From Ramlibacter terrae (GTDB lineage Bacteria > Pseudomonadota > Gammaproteobacteria > Burkholderiales > Burkholderiaceae_C), in the NCBI GenBank assembly GCA_013127575.1, contig CP053418.1:4960001-5024000 (forward strand): a DNA stretch of 64,000 nt. Reading direction: 5' to 3'. Under the pieces are notes generated by a model. It worked only from the letters and a program-made list of their open reading frames with translations. It ran no database searches and had not been told where the DNA came from. Below, one piece after another: positions 39,981 through 51,351 of this stretch. A program made the translations under genes and the position numbers. The first letter of the stretch is position 1. Every line of letters starts with the position of its first letter.

Positions 39981-40431
39981 CTAGTGCTTGTGCCCGGCCG
40001 GCGCCCGCACCGCCACCGGCACCGCCACCTGCAGCGTGCTCACCACGCCCTTGGCATCGCGAAAGCGCAGCGACACGGGCACCTGCGTGCCGGCGGCCAG
40101 CGGGGCCTTCAGGTCCATCAGCATGACGTGGTAGCCGCCCGGCTTGAGCTCCAGCGGCTTGCCGGGCGCGAGGTCGATGGTGCCGACCGGGCGCATGCGC
40201 ATCACGTCGCCGTCCATGCGCATCTCGTGCAGTTCGGCCACGCCGGCGATCGGTGTCGCCACGCCCACCAGGCTGACCGGCTCGCGCGCGGTCAGCGTCA
40301 TGAAGGCGCCGGTGCCGCTCTGGCCCTGCACGCTGGCGCGGGCCGGGCGCCTTCGGCGGTCACGGGGCGGTCTGCGCGTGCAGCGCGAACGAAGCGGCCA
40401 GCAGGACCGCGGAAGCGAGGAAGCGTTGCAT
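39981..40431 (-). CDS. Periplasmic copper chaperone PCuAC family (frameshifted)
   Basis: About 150 residues. Signal peptide MQRFLASAVLLAASFALHAQ. The copper motif H(M)x10Mx21HxM is visible as ELHEMRMDGDVMRMRPVG followed by LKPGGYHVMLMDL. ARASVQGQSGTGAFMTL is the conserved early strand. Two indels near 40349 and 40370 affect the stretch that should read VTAEGAWARAS (a damaged CCTGG). Such proteins deliver Cu(I) to cytochrome oxidase assembly. It lies 13 bases downstream of ycnI. Confidence 0.86.
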
Positions 40432-40444
40432 GGTGTTCTTTCGT

Positions 40445-40958
40445 TCAGTGCGCATGGCCGCCGCCGGCGCCGGGCAGCACCTCGAGCAGGGCCGCGGGAG
40501 ATTTCAGGTCCGACAGCTTCTGGCCGGCGGCGGGGATCTCGACCCAGTCGTTGCGGCCTTCCTCGCAGACCTGGCGCACCGGCCAGTAGAGCGTGCCGGC
40601 CGCGGCGGGCATCCGCGCCACCAGCACGAACTCGTCGTAGTGCGCGCTCGGCAGCGCGTCTTCGCGCGTGCGGGCCGTCCGGTGATGCGTGTGACATCGG
40701 TGCCGTTCGCGGCGCGGTCCACCGCGAGCTGCCAGCCCGGCTTGGGCATGGGGTGCGCGGCGCCGACGCCGGCCGGAATGTCGACCACCACCTGCCGCGT
40801 GGCGGAGGCGCCGCAGCCGTGGCCGACCTTGAAGCTCGCCTTGTACGAGGCGCCGGCCAGCGCCACCGGTATTCGAGCGTCACATGGGCTTGCGCGACGG
40901 AAGCGGCAAGCAGCGCAGTGCCCAGCAGCGGGCCGCGGGCGAAGGAAAGAAAGTTCAT
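40445..40958 (-). CDS. YcnI-like DUF1775 copper-binding protein (two frameshifts)
   Basis: 171 residues after repair. Signal peptide MNFLSFARGPLLGTALLAAS then AQAHVTLEYQVALAGASYKA. The mature N-terminal His (HVTLE) is the known copper ligand of YcnI. KVGHGCGASATRQVVVDIPA and WPVRQVCEEGRNDWVEIPAA are family features. Bases are missing near 40868 (A of CCAGG) and 40681 (T of CCTGG). It ends GGGHAH. With the PCuAC and DUF2946 genes it forms a copper-handling unit. Confidence 0.85.
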
Positions 40959-41043
40959 GAAAAGACCTGCAGGGAGCGTCGGCGCCTTGCGCCCGCTCCG
41001 GGAAAACGAGACGAGCGCCGGCATCGGCCGGCGCCACCGTGGT

Positions 41044-41397
41044 TCAGGCGGTCTCGCGCGCAGGTGGCCCGCGGGCCGGCGGCACGGGCAGGTCGTGCGC
41101 CGGGGGCGCGCTGCGGGCCGAAGAAGGAGCGCGCTCGTGCGATGCGGCCAGCAGCGCGACGGCGGCCGGCGCGGGCGGGGGCGCCGCGGCCGTGCTGCAC
41201 AGGGGACAGTCCAGCCCGGAAGCCGGCACCGCTTCGCCGTCGTCGCCGGTCTGCAGCAGCTTCATGCCGGCGCCGACGCAGATGAAATCCAGCCCGCGCG
41301 GCTGCACGACGGGCGATGCGATCGCGACGCCGAGCGACAGCACGAACCACGCCAGCACGAGGCGGGCGAGGAAACGGGCGGAGCGCAGCGGATGCAT
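41044..41397 (-). CDS. DUF2946 protein, probably linked to copper uptake
   Basis: 117 residues, frame intact. One N-terminal helix (FLARLVLAWFVLSLGVAIAS) and a conserved CxxC pattern (GLDFICVGAGM ... SGLDCPLCSTAA) define DUF2946. The C-terminal 40 residues are Ala/Pro-rich and variable. Family members stand next to copper receptors and YcnI/PCuAC in many proteobacteria. It precedes ycnI with an 85-base gap. Function is inferred from context. Confidence 0.8.
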   Translation of the reverse strand: MHPLRSARFLARLVLAWFVLSLGVAIASPVVQPRGLDFICVGAGMKLLQTGDDGEAVPASGLDCPLCSTAAAPPPAPAAVALLAASHERAPSSARSAPPAHDLPVPPARGPPARETA

Positions 41398-41408
41398 GGA
41401 AGCGATTA

Positions 41409-42221
<813 letters not shown>

Positions 42222-42225
42222 GGCT

Positions 42226-43186
42226 TCAGGGGTTCGAAGAAAAGGGGACGCGCCGGACGTCGAAGCCGCGGGCGCGCAACAGGCCGGGCAGTGCCTGCGT
42301 GCCGGTCATGTGCAGCACCCCGACCCCGGCGAAGAAGCTGTCGCCCGCGGCATGCAGCGCCGCGAGGCGGTCGGCGATGGCGGGATTGCGCGCATCGTTC
42401 AAGCGGCGCGTGAAGCGGCGCTCGGCCGGCGTGTCTTCGCAGCGGCACCAGGCGGGGTAGTCCACCGGGGTTGCCTCGTCGCCGTTCAACCAGGCCCGGA
42501 CCAGCCTTTGCGTCACCTCGCGGGCCAGCCCGCCGGCCATCTGCTGCAGCCCTTCGGCGACGAGCTCGCGCTCGTCGGCCTCGTCCAGTCCGTCATCGCC
42601 GCGACCTGCTGGCCCGCCGTCTCCAGCGGCACGAAGCGCTTGCCCGGGCGCGTTGCCATCTCCAGCAGCACGGCGTCGACGCCGACCTCCGGATGCAGCC
42701 CCTCGCGACGGGCCTCGGCCAGGCCGAACGTCATCAGTTGCAGCACGGCCGGCATCCGGGCGAGCCCGGCCAGCGGCATGCAGGCATCCGCCGCGAGCCG
42801 GGCCAGCACCGCCTCGTGGCCGGCCAGCACGCGCCCGTTGCGGGCCGCGTCGGTGGCGGCCAGCAAAGCCGGGACCAGTCCCGGATCGGCCGGATCCATT
42901 TCGAGGCGAGGACCGCGCTGGCGAGCACCGCTGCCCGCACGCGCGGGCCGGGCACGGCCCATTCGGGGCGGTTCACGTGCAGCGTGCCGTACAGCCAGGA
43001 CGTCCGGCCGTCCTTTTCCAGCCGCCAGAGCAGGCCGCGGTCGCGCAGTTGCGAAACGGGCGCGTGGCGGAGCACATCGGCGGCGGCCGGCGGGCCGGGT
43101 GGGCACGGGGCCGCTTGCGCCAGCGGAGCGAGCGCCAACAGCAGCAAGGCGGCCCAGCAACGCAGGCCCGGGAGCGGGAAACGCAT
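42226..43186 (-). CDS. TraB/GumN-family exported protein (two frameshifts)
   Basis: 320 residues after repair. Signal peptide MRFPLPGLRCWAALLLLALA ending at AQA. The GX2H motif is in TSWLYGTLHVNRPEW, and a second conserved block is SFFAGVGVLHMTGTQALPGL. The fold is related to Tiki/ChaN metalloproteases. Bases are missing near 42903 (a C run) and 42591 (C of CCTGG). The ChaN-family gene at 54688 belongs to the same superfamily. Substrate unknown. Confidence 0.82.
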
Positions 43187-43221
43187 GCCACGCATTGTGC
43201 GGCACGGGCTATCCTCGTCGG

Positions 43222-43633
43222 ATGCCAAGCCTTTTCCACCTCGCATTCCACGTGACCGACCTCGACGTGGCACGTTCTTTCTACGGCGGCGTCCTTGGTT
43301 GCCGCGAAGGCCGCAGCACCGCCACGGGTCGACTTCGATTTCGACGGCCACCAGCTGTCGCTGCACCTCGGCGAGCCGTTCAAGACCGAGCGCACCGGCC
43401 GTGTCGGCGACCAGCTGGTGCCGATGCCGCACTTCGGGCTGGTGCTGGAATTCCCCGCCTGGCGCGCGATGGCCGACCGGCTGCTGGCCGCGCACACCGA
43501 GTTCGTGCTGCCGCCGCAGGTGCGCTACCCCGGGGAGCCCGGCGAGCAATGGACCATGTTCTTCTGCGACCCGTTCGGCAACCCGCTCGAGGTGAAAGGC
43601 TTCCACTCGCTCGAGGGCCTCTATGCCCGTTGA
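43222..43633 (+). CDS. VOC-family (glyoxalase-like) protein (one frameshift)
   Basis: 137 residues after repair. MPSLFHLAFHVTDLDVARSF starts the first beta-alpha-beta-beta-beta unit with the metal His. VDFDFDGHQLSLHLGEPFKT and MFFCDPFGNPLEVKGFHSLE (second metal ligands) complete the module. Two bases are lost near 43333, where ACCTGGGTC reads ACGGGTC. Such single-module VOC proteins work as dimers in isomerase, dioxygenase or resistance roles. The role here is unknown. Confidence 0.82.
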
Positions 43634-43729
43634 CGCCGGGAACGCCCGTCCACCTGTCGGAGGATTCCTACGGCGGCCCGCGTTCCCCGGGTCTGGCACG
43701 CGCAGCGGCGCTTTGCTAGGGTGGGCCCG

Positions 43730-44470
43730 ATGACGCTCGCGGACATCCTTCGTCCTTCCTGCGCCCTGTTCCCGGATTTCGACGGGACCATGGTCGATAT
43801 CGCCCCGCAACCGCATGCCGTGCTGGTGCCGCAGCCGCTGATCGATGCGGTGCGCGCGCTGCATGGCCTGCTCGGCGGCGCCGTGGCCGTGATCTCGGGC
43901 CGACCGATCGCGCAGATCGACGCGTTCCTCCAGCCCCTGCAGCTGCCGGTCGCCGGCGTGCACGGGGCGGAGCGGCGCGGCGTCGACGGCAAGCTGGTGC
44001 TGCTGCACACGCACCCGCTCGATCACGTCGAGCGGGCGGCGCGCGCGCTCGCGGCGCGGCACCCGGGTCTGATCGTCGAGACCAAGCGCGGCTCGCTCGC
44101 CCTGCACTACCGCCAGGCCCCCGAGCTGGAAGACGAGTGCCTGCAGGCGATGCAGGCGGCGGTCGATGCCTCGCCCGGCGTGACGCTGCTGCGCGGCAAG
44201 ATGGTCGCCGAAGCCAAGCCCGGCGGCGCCAGCAAGGGCCGCGCGATCGAGGATTTCCTGAGCGAGCCGCCCTTTGCCGGCCGCACGCCCGTCTTCATCG
44301 GCGACGACGTCACCGACGAAGCCGGTTTTTCCACCGTGCAGCGGCTCGGGGGCATCGGCATCAAGGTGGGCGAAGGCGCGACGGTCGCCTGGCGCCGCCT
44401 GCCGGACCCGTCGGCCCTGCGCAGCGAACTGGAGGCGGCCGTCGCCGCCCGCACCCCGAGAACCGCATGA
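43730..44470 (+). CDS. otsB: Trehalose-6-phosphate phosphatase
   Basis: 246 residues, HAD superfamily, frame intact. The nucleophile motif is CALFPDFDGTMVDIAP (DxDGT; the usual LD is PD here). AVAVISGRPIAQIDAFL, GVHGAERRG and the late motif FIGDDVTDEAGFSTVQRLGG are typical. It removes phosphate from trehalose-6-phosphate made by OtsA. I start at ATG 43730, nine bases after an in-frame GTG. The stop overlaps the ATG of the GH15 gene. The order otsB-GH15-otsA is an operon. Confidence 0.93.
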   Translation: MTLADILRPSCALFPDFDGTMVDIAPQPHAVLVPQPLIDAVRALHGLLGGAVAVISGRPIAQIDAFLQPLQLPVAGVHGAERRGVDGKLVLLHTHPLDHVERAARALAARHPGLIVETKRGSLALHYRQAPELEDECLQAMQAAVDASPGVTLLRGKMVAEAKPGGASKGRAIEDFLSEPPFAGRTPVFIGDDVTDEAGFSTVQRLGGIGIKVGEGATVAWRRLPDPSALRSELEAAVAARTPRTA

Positions 44471-46259
44471 ACGCACCCATCCTCCCCTCGCTGCAACTCG
44501 GCATGATCGGCAACTGCGCCTACAGCGCGCTGATCGACCGGCAGGCCCGCGTCGTTTGGAGCTGCCTGCCGCGCTTCGACGGCGACCCGGTCTTCAACGC
44601 CCTGCTCGATCCCAGCGAAAACGGGAGCCTCTGGGCCTTCGAGCTGGAAGACTTCGAGCGCAGCGAACAGCACTACGAGCCCAACACGGCCGTCCTGCGC
44701 ACGCGCCTGTACGACCGCAAGGGCCGGGCATCGAGATCACCGACTTCGCGCCGCGCTTCTGGAGCCGCGGCCGCATGTTCCGGCCGCTGACGATGGTGCG
44801 GCGCGTGAAGGTGCTGCAGGGCTCGCCGCGCATGCGCGTGCTGCTGCGCCCGCGCTTCGAGTGGGGCCGTATGAAGCCCAACGTGACGCAGGGCAGCACC
44901 CACATCCGCTACGTCGGCGGCGCGCAGACGCTGCGCGTCAACTGCGACGCGCCGATCTCGTACGTGCTGGCCGAGACCTTCTTCGTCGTCGACCGCGACA
45001 TGAACTTCATCATGGGCCCGGACGAGACGCTGTCCACCGGCATCGAGGACACGGCGCGCAATTTCGAGCAGGAGACCGTCGGCTACTGGCGCAACTGGAC
45101 GCGCGCCCCGGCGCTGCCGCTCGAATGGCAGGAGGCGGTGATCCGCGCCGCCGTCACCCTCAAGCTGTCGCTGTTCGAGGACACCGGCGCGATCGTCGCG
45201 GCGATGACCACCAGCATTCCCGAAGCGCCGGGCAGCGGGCGCAACTGGGACTACCGCTTCTGCTGGCTGCGCGATGCGTTCTTCGTGGTGCGCGCGCTGA
45301 ACAGCATCTCGGAAGTGGCGACCATGGAGGAGTACCTGCGCTGGCTGATGAACGTGGTGATCCGCTCCGGCGGCGGCCACATCCAGCCGCTGTACGGCAT
45401 CGGGCAGGAAGAGCAATTGCCCGAGGCGATCCTCGACCACCTGCCCGGCTACCGCGGTATGGGGCCGGTGCGCGTGGGCAACCAGGCGCAGGAGCACTTC
45501 CAGCACGACGTCTATGGCAACATCCTGCTGGGCGCCGCGCAGGCCTTCCACGACCACCGGCTGCTCAAGCGCGCCGGCCGCGCCGAGTTCGCGCACATGG
45601 AGGCGGTGGGCGAACAGGCCTTCAAGGTCTACGACACGCCCGACGCCGGCATGTGGGAACTGCGGACGCGGGCGCGGGTGCACACCTCGTCAGCGCTCAT
45701 GAGCTGGGCGGCCTGCGACCGGCTGGCCAAGATCGCGTCGACGCTGGGCCTGCCCGAGCGCATCCGCTACTGGCGCGAACGCGCCGACATCATCCGCGCG
45801 CGCATCCTGAAGGAGTCGTGGAGCGAGGAGCGGCAGGCCTTTGCCGAAAGCTTCGGCGGCCGCGACCTCGACGCCAGCGCGCTGCTGATGGCGGAGGTTA
45901 ACATGATCGATCCCAACGACTCGCGCTTCGTCGCCACCGTCGACGCGCTCGAGAAGTCGCTGTGCGACGGCCCGTACATGCGCCGCTACGAGGCGCCCGA
46001 CGACTTCGGCAAGCCCGAAACCGCGTTCAACATCTGCACCTTCTGGCGCATCGACGCGCTGGCGCGGATCGGGCGCAAGGCGCAGGCCCGCGAGATCTTC
46101 GAGGTGATGCTCAAGAGCCGCAACCACCTCGGCATGCTGTCCGAGGACACCCACCCGGTCACGGGCGAGATGTGGGGCAACTTCCCGCAGACCTACTCGA
46201 TGGTCGGCACGATCAACGCCGCGGTGCGCCTCTCGGCGCCGTGGGACACCGTGATCTGA
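44467..46259 (+). CDS. Glycoside hydrolase family 15 (glucoamylase/trehalase-like, one frameshift)
   Basis: 597 residues after repair. The N-terminal beta-sandwich begins LGMIGNCAYSALIDRQARVV. After one missing T near 44730 (GGCCGG for GGCCTGG) it continues GIEITDFAPRFWSRGRMFRP. The (alpha/alpha)6 barrel carries RNWDYRFCWLRDAFFVVRAL and the catalytic-region block QAQEHFQHDVYGN. No signal peptide is present, so it is cytoplasmic. Between otsB and otsA it is likely to hydrolyse trehalose or an alpha-glucan rather than external starch. Confidence 0.9.
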
Positions 46260-46268
46260 GGCGGGCGT

Positions 46269-47671
46269 TTGGGCCGCCTCGTCGTCGTCTCCAACCGCAT
46301 CGCGGATCCGCGCAAGACGGCAGCGGGCGGCCTCGCCGTCGCCACGGCGGAAGTCCTGAACAACACCGGCGGCGTCTGGTTCGGGTGGAGCGGCAAGATC
46401 GCGGCCGAGGGCGCGGCGGACGGCGTGCATTCGCAGCAGGCGGGGCCCGTCAAGCTGGTGACCGTGGACCTCACGCAGGAGGACTACGACGCCTATTACG
46501 TCGGCTACTCGAATGGCGTGCTGTGGCCGGTGTTCCATTACCGGCTCGATCTCGCCGATTTCGATGCGGGCTACATCGGCGGCTACCGGCGCGTGAACCA
46601 GCAGTTCGCGCGCAAGCTGCTGCCGCTGCTGCGTCCCGACGACGTGATCTGGGTGCACGACTACCACCTGATCCCGCTGGCCGCCGAACTGCGCGCCCCG
46701 GGTTGCCAGCAGCGCATCGGCTTCTTCCTGCACATCCCCTTGCCGCCGCCGCTCATGCTCGCGGCGATCCCGGGCCATGACTGGTTGATCCGGGCGCTGT
46801 TCGCGTACGACCTCGTGGGCTTCCAGAGCCAGGCCGACTGGGGCACTTCGCGGGCTACGTCGAAGCCGAGGCGCACGCGCAGCGCGTCGAGGCGAATCGC
46901 TGGCGCGCGTTCGGGCGCACCGTGCAGGCCGGCGCGTACCCGATCGGCATCGACGTCGACGAGTTCACCCAGCTCACGTCGGCGCACGAGGCCACCGACA
47001 TGTACGAGCGCATGAAGCGCGAGTACTCGCGGCGCAAGCTGCTGGTGGGCGTCGACCGGCTCGACTATTCGAAGGGCCTGCCGCAGCGGCTGCGCGCCTT
47101 CCGCGAACTGCTGGAGAACAACCCGGAAACGCGCAACAGCGCGACGCTGGTGCAGATCGCGTCGCCGAGCCGCGAGGACGTCAGCGCCTACACCGACATC
47201 CTGCACGAGCTGGAAAGCCTGTGCGGGTCGATCAACGGAAACTTCGGCGAGCTCGACTGGATGCCGGTGCGCTACATCCACCGCAGCGTGGCGCGCGCGC
47301 GGCTGCCCGGCCTGTACCGCGCGAGCCGCGTCGCGCTCGTCACGCCCTTGCGCGACGGCATGAACCTGGTGGCGAAGGAGTTCGTGGCGGCGCAGAACCC
47401 CGAGGACCCGGGCGTGCTGGTGCTGTCGCGCTTCGCCGGTGCGGCCGAGCAGATGCGCGAAGCGCTGCTGGTGAACCCGTACGACCGCGAAGGCACGGCC
47501 GCCGCCATCCTGCTGGCCCTGCAGATGCCGCTGGAAGAGCGCCGCAACCGCCACGAGCAGATGATGAAGACGCTGCGCCGCTACGACGTGCACTGGTGGT
47601 GCGACACCTTCCTCGCCGACCTCGGCAGTGCGCAGGCGGAAGAAAAAGGGCCGACCTGGCTTCGACTTTGA
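46269..47671 (+). CDS. otsA: Trehalose-6-phosphate synthase (one frameshift)
   Basis: 467 residues after repair, GT20. It begins LGRLVVVSNRIADPRKTAAG with start codon TTG 46269; no ATG or GTG is in reach. NTGGVWFGWSGKI, VWVHDYHLIPLAAELRA, VGVDRLDYSKGLPQRLRAFR (donor/acceptor site) and VTPLRDGMNLVAKEFVAAQ are present. One C is missing near 46843 (GACTGG for GACCTGG). It transfers glucose from UDP- or ADP-glucose to glucose-6-phosphate. Ends just before the fasciclin gene. Confidence 0.93.
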
Positions 47672-47742
47672 ATCCGGTCGGCGGCTCCCCGCGTACTGGA
47701 TGCAGGCGCAAGCAGCGCCTTCACCCTCAAGGAGAGCTTCCG

Positions 47743-48335
47743 ATGAAACAGATCATGATCGCGGCCGGTGCCGCCTGCATCCTCGCCGCCTGTGGCGGCA
47801 TGCCTGCCGCCAGCGCCCAGAACTCCACCACCATGCCGATGGCGCAAGCGCAGCAGACCAAGATGGTCGGCGGCGCGATGATGTACGGCAACAAGGACAT
47901 CGTGGACAACGCGGTGAACTCGCGCGACCACACGACGCTCGTCGCCGCCGTCAAGGCAGCCGCCTGGTCGACACGCTCAAGAGCCCCGGCCCGTTCACGG
48001 TCTTCGCGCCCACCAACATGGCGTTCTCCAACCTGCCGGCCGGCACGGTCGACACGCTGCTCAAGCCCGAGAACAAGGGCACCCTGACCTCGGTGCTGAC
48101 CTACCACGTGGTGCCCGGCCGCATCGATGCCGCCGCGCTCGCCTCGCAGATCCGCGCCGGTGGCGGCAAGGCCATGCTGAAGACGGCCGCCGGCGGCACG
48201 CTGACCGCCAGCATGCGCGGCAGCGACGTGGTGATCACCGACGCGAAGGGCGGCATGGCCGTCGTGACCGTGGCCGACGTGTACCAGTCGAACGGCGTGA
48301 TCCACGTCGTCGACAAGGTGCTGCTGCCGGGTTAA
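47743..48335 (+). CDS. Fasciclin-domain lipoprotein (one frameshift)
   Basis: 197 residues after repair. MKQIMIAAGAACILAACGGM has a lipobox (LAAC), so it is lipid-anchored. The FAS1 domain shows FTVFAPTNMAFSNLPAGTVD, TYHVVPGRIDAAAL and DVYQSNGVIHVVDKVLLPG (the YH and H2 motifs). One G is missing near 47961, two bases from CCTGG. FAS1 domains are adhesive. A good AAGGAG precedes the ATG. The stop overlaps the stop of the convergent OPT gene. Confidence 0.86.
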
Positions 48336-50117
48336 GTCAATACCGCGAGCAAGCCGACGACGCCCACCGCCAGCGCGGCGAGGGCGTCGCCGGCGATCAG
48401 CCCGCCGCCGAACAGCGAGGTGGCGCTCATGTCTTCGGGCAGGGCGCCATCCCGCTGTTCGCGGCTTTCCAGCATTGTCGCGACGATGCCGCCCGCGCCG
48501 AGCCAGAGCGACGTCGGCAGGTTGACGAAACCGAACGACAGCGCATACGGCGACGGCAGCAGCACCGCGTCGATGGCGAAGTCGCCCCGTGCGCCGGACG
48601 GCGTCTGCTTCCAGCGCAGGTAGGCAGGGCGCGTGCGCAGCCACTTGCGCGCCACCTCGATCGCGAAGCCGACCGCCACGCCGATGAAGATGGCCGTGCG
48701 CTGGTGCGGCTGGTCGTTGGTCAGGCTGCGCAGCACGCCGACGAACTTGTACGTCATGGCCGAACCCCACTCCGCCGGTTGCTGGTCGGCCTTCATCACG
48801 GTCTGGTCCAGCGTCAGCACCGGATAGGCCGCCATGAACAGGCGCGCGAACACCACCGCCAGCACCGCGCCCACCGGGATGCCCAGCACCTGGTAGCGGA
48901 ACTGCGGCACCCGCGGCGTGCCGAGCCGCCAGCCGGTGGAGCGGTCCTGCTGCATGTCGCAGGCGACGCTGGTCGACACCAGCAGCACGGCGCCCGCCAT
49001 GAGCCCGACGCCCGGGTCCTTCAGGCCGAGCGCCGCCATGACTACGACCGCCACCACGAAGGCCGACGAGATCGGGTTCGAGTCGCTGATGCCGACCGAG
49101 ATGCCGTTGACCATCGCGAACAGGAACACGAGCAGCACCGCGAGCGCGAGGAACAGCACCGGCTGCCCCAGCACCCAGTGGCCCGCGGCGACGGTGGCCG
49201 CGCCCCAGAAGACCACCCAGAGAAGCAAGCGGCCGCTGTGGACGCGTTGCCAATCCTGCGCGGGCTCCTGCTGCGCGCGTGCCTCGCGCCGGGCGCTGGG
49301 CAATGCGCCGAGGAAGATCAGCGCGAGGTCGACGATGGCCGCGCCCATGATCGTGCCGAGCGCGACCGGGAACATGATCTTGCGGAACGGGTCGCCCGGC
49401 TCCAGCCAGCCGATGGACACGAAGTACGGCTGCAGCGACCAGCTGGCCAGGCCGCCCATGATGACCGCGACGCCGATGCGCGCGCCCACCACCATGCCCG
49501 CGCCGAAGGTGGAAGCGGACAGCTCGGTGCCGGCCGGGGAAGGGCAGCTTTCCGGTCGCAACCGCCGTGGCGATGCCGGCCGCGACGCCGCCGCCGAGTT
49601 GCCGCACCGACTTGCGCAGCAACGCGGTGTCGGTCAGCGCGCGCAGGATGTTGGCGACGGCCCAGCCCGAGGGATACGGCAGCCGCAGCCGGTCGACCAG
49701 GATCGGCGTGTAGAGCATCCCGACGCCGACGCCGAACATGCCGACGCACACCATGTACAGGACGAGTTGCCAGGCCGGGGGCTGCGGCAACCCGAGCCAC
49801 ACCATCGCCTGCAGCAGCACCGCCATCGCGCTCATGCTGGCGACCGATGCGGCGGTGGTCTGGATGTAGTTGGCGCCGTGGCGCCCGGAGGCGCCGTAGC
49901 CCGCGGTGACGGCGGAACCGAGCAGGCCCGCCAGCACCTGCCCGCCGACGAAGAACCCGAGCGAGAAGTTCATGTACGCCGCCGTCACGCCGGCCAGCGG
50001 TCCCAGCACCAGCATGCCGGTGGCGGCCAGCAGCACGTGATAGCGCCAGCTGCCTTGCGCGGGCAGCCGGGACCAGCGCGCGAGCGCGGGCGGGGTGGGG
50101 CTGGGGTGGGGCGCCAT
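48332..50117 (-). CDS. OPT-family transporter (one frameshift)
   Basis: 594 residues after repair with about 14 helices. Conserved segments are VTAAYMNFSLGFFVGGQVLA, GANYIQTTAASVASMSAMAV, STFGAGMVVGARIGVAVIMG and NGISVGISDSNPISSAFVVA. It belongs to the bacterial oligopeptide/metal-chelate transporter branch. One extra C near 49540 (in CTTCCCC) breaks the frame. The substrate is unknown. It starts 120 bases downstream of the FAH-family gene; that gap has no convincing feature. Confidence 0.84.
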
Positions 50118-50237
50118 CGGCAGCCAGTATCCCGCCAAGAGGCCTGCAGCGGGCCGTAAACTGGGCCGCATGCCGTTCCGCGACGGAAGGGCGCGCTGGT
50201 GCGCGACGAGGAAGTTCGAGGACGGCTCGCGCCGCGC

Positions 50238-51257
50238 CTACGCGCGCTGAGCCGGGCCGACCACCGTCTGGTCGATCGCGCCGAACACGCTCTGCCCGTC
50301 CTTGCCCTTGGCTTCGATGCGGATGGTGTCGCCAAAGCGCATGAACTCGGTGGACGGCTTGCCGTCTGGATGGTTTCGATGGCGCGCTTCTCGGCGATGC
50401 AGCTGTAGCCCTTGGGCCACTCGGTCTTGCCCTTGGCGTTTTCCACGCCCTTGTTGCTGACGGTGCCCGCGCCGACGATGCTGCCGGCGCGCACGTTGCG
50501 CGTCTTGCAGATGTGGGCGATCAGCTGGCCGAAGTGGAAGCTCATCTCGGCGCCGGCTTCGCACATGCCGACCTTGCGGCCGTTCCAGCTGCTTTGCAGC
50601 GTCAGGTGCACGCGGCCGCCTTCCCATGCGTCGCCGAGTTCGTCGGGCGTCACCGCCACCGGGCTGAACGCCGTGGCGGGCTTGCTCTGGAAGAAGCCGA
50701 AGCCCTTGGCCAGCTCGTTCGGGATCAGGTTGCGCAGGCTCCAGTCGTTGGCCAGCATCACCAGCCGCACGCCGTCGAGCGCCTGGTCGGGCGTGCTGCC
50801 CATGGGCACGTCGCCGGTCACCACCGTGATCTCCGCCTCGAAGTCGATCCCCCACGCCTCGTCGAGGAAGCGCGCCTCCTCGGTCGGGCCCAGGAAGTCG
50901 TCGCTGCCGCCCCGGTACATCAGCGGGTCCCTGGTAGAAGCTCTGCGGCACCTCGCTGTTGCGCGCCGCGCGCACCAGCTCCACGTGGTTCAGGTAGGCC
51001 GAGCCGTCGGCCCACTGGTAGGCGCGCGGCAACGGCGCCATGCACTGCGCCGGATCGAACGGGAACGCATGGCGCGCCTTGCCGTTGTTCAGCGTCTCGG
51101 AGAGGTCGTTCAGCTGCGGCGCGATGAAGTTCCAGTCGTCCAGCGCCTGCTGCAGGCGGCTCGCGATGCCGGTCGCATAATGGGCCGTCTGCAGGTCGCG
51201 CGAGACCACCACCAGTTGCCCGTCGCGCGAGCCATCCCTGTACGTCGCCAGCTTCAT
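50238..51257 (-). CDS. Fumarylacetoacetate hydrolase-family protein (two frameshifts)
   Basis: 339 residues after repair. N-terminal MKLATYRDGSRDGQLVVVSR and the domain core: EAWGIDFEAEITVVTGDVPM (metal-binding Asp/Glu), NDWSLRNLIPNELAKGFGFF, RVHLTLQSSWNGRKVGMCEA, GSIVGAGTVSNKGVEN and the end GDTIRIEAKGKDGQSVFG. Indels lie near 50930 (G added after CCAGG) and 50368 (G lost from CCAGG). The family cleaves C-C bonds in aromatic-catabolism products. It is divergent from the IclR regulator at 51352. Confidence 0.9.
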   Translation of the reverse strand: MKLATYRDGSRDGQLVVVSRDLQTAHYATGIASRLQQALDDWNFIAPQLNDLSETLNNGKARHAFPFDPAQCMAPLPRAYQWADGSAYLNHVELVRAARNSEVPQSFYQGPADVPGRQRRLPGPDRGGALPRRGVGDRLRGGDHGGDRRRAHGQHARPGARRRAAGDAGQRLEPAQPDPERAGQGLRLLPEQARHGVQPGGGDARRTRRRMGRRPRAPDAAKQLERPQGRHVRSRRRDELPLRPADRPHLQDAQRARRQHRRRGHRQQQGRGKRQGQDRVAQGLQLHRREARHRNHPDGKPSTEFMRFGDTIRIEAKGKDGQSVFGAIDQTVVGPAQRA

Positions 51258-51351
51258 CTTTCGTTTCCCTCCAAATGCGCTAGAGTCCCCCGGACGTTAC
51301 GCATCGTTGAATGAATTTCCCTAAACGTAATTCTATCGGCAGGGTTCGCGC

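Noticed and set aside
51294..51330. TTACG ... CGTAA inverted repeat between the FAH and IclR genes as an IclR operator.
   Set aside because: The arms are only five bases with a long spacer, and no second copy is seen. Too weak to list as a feature.
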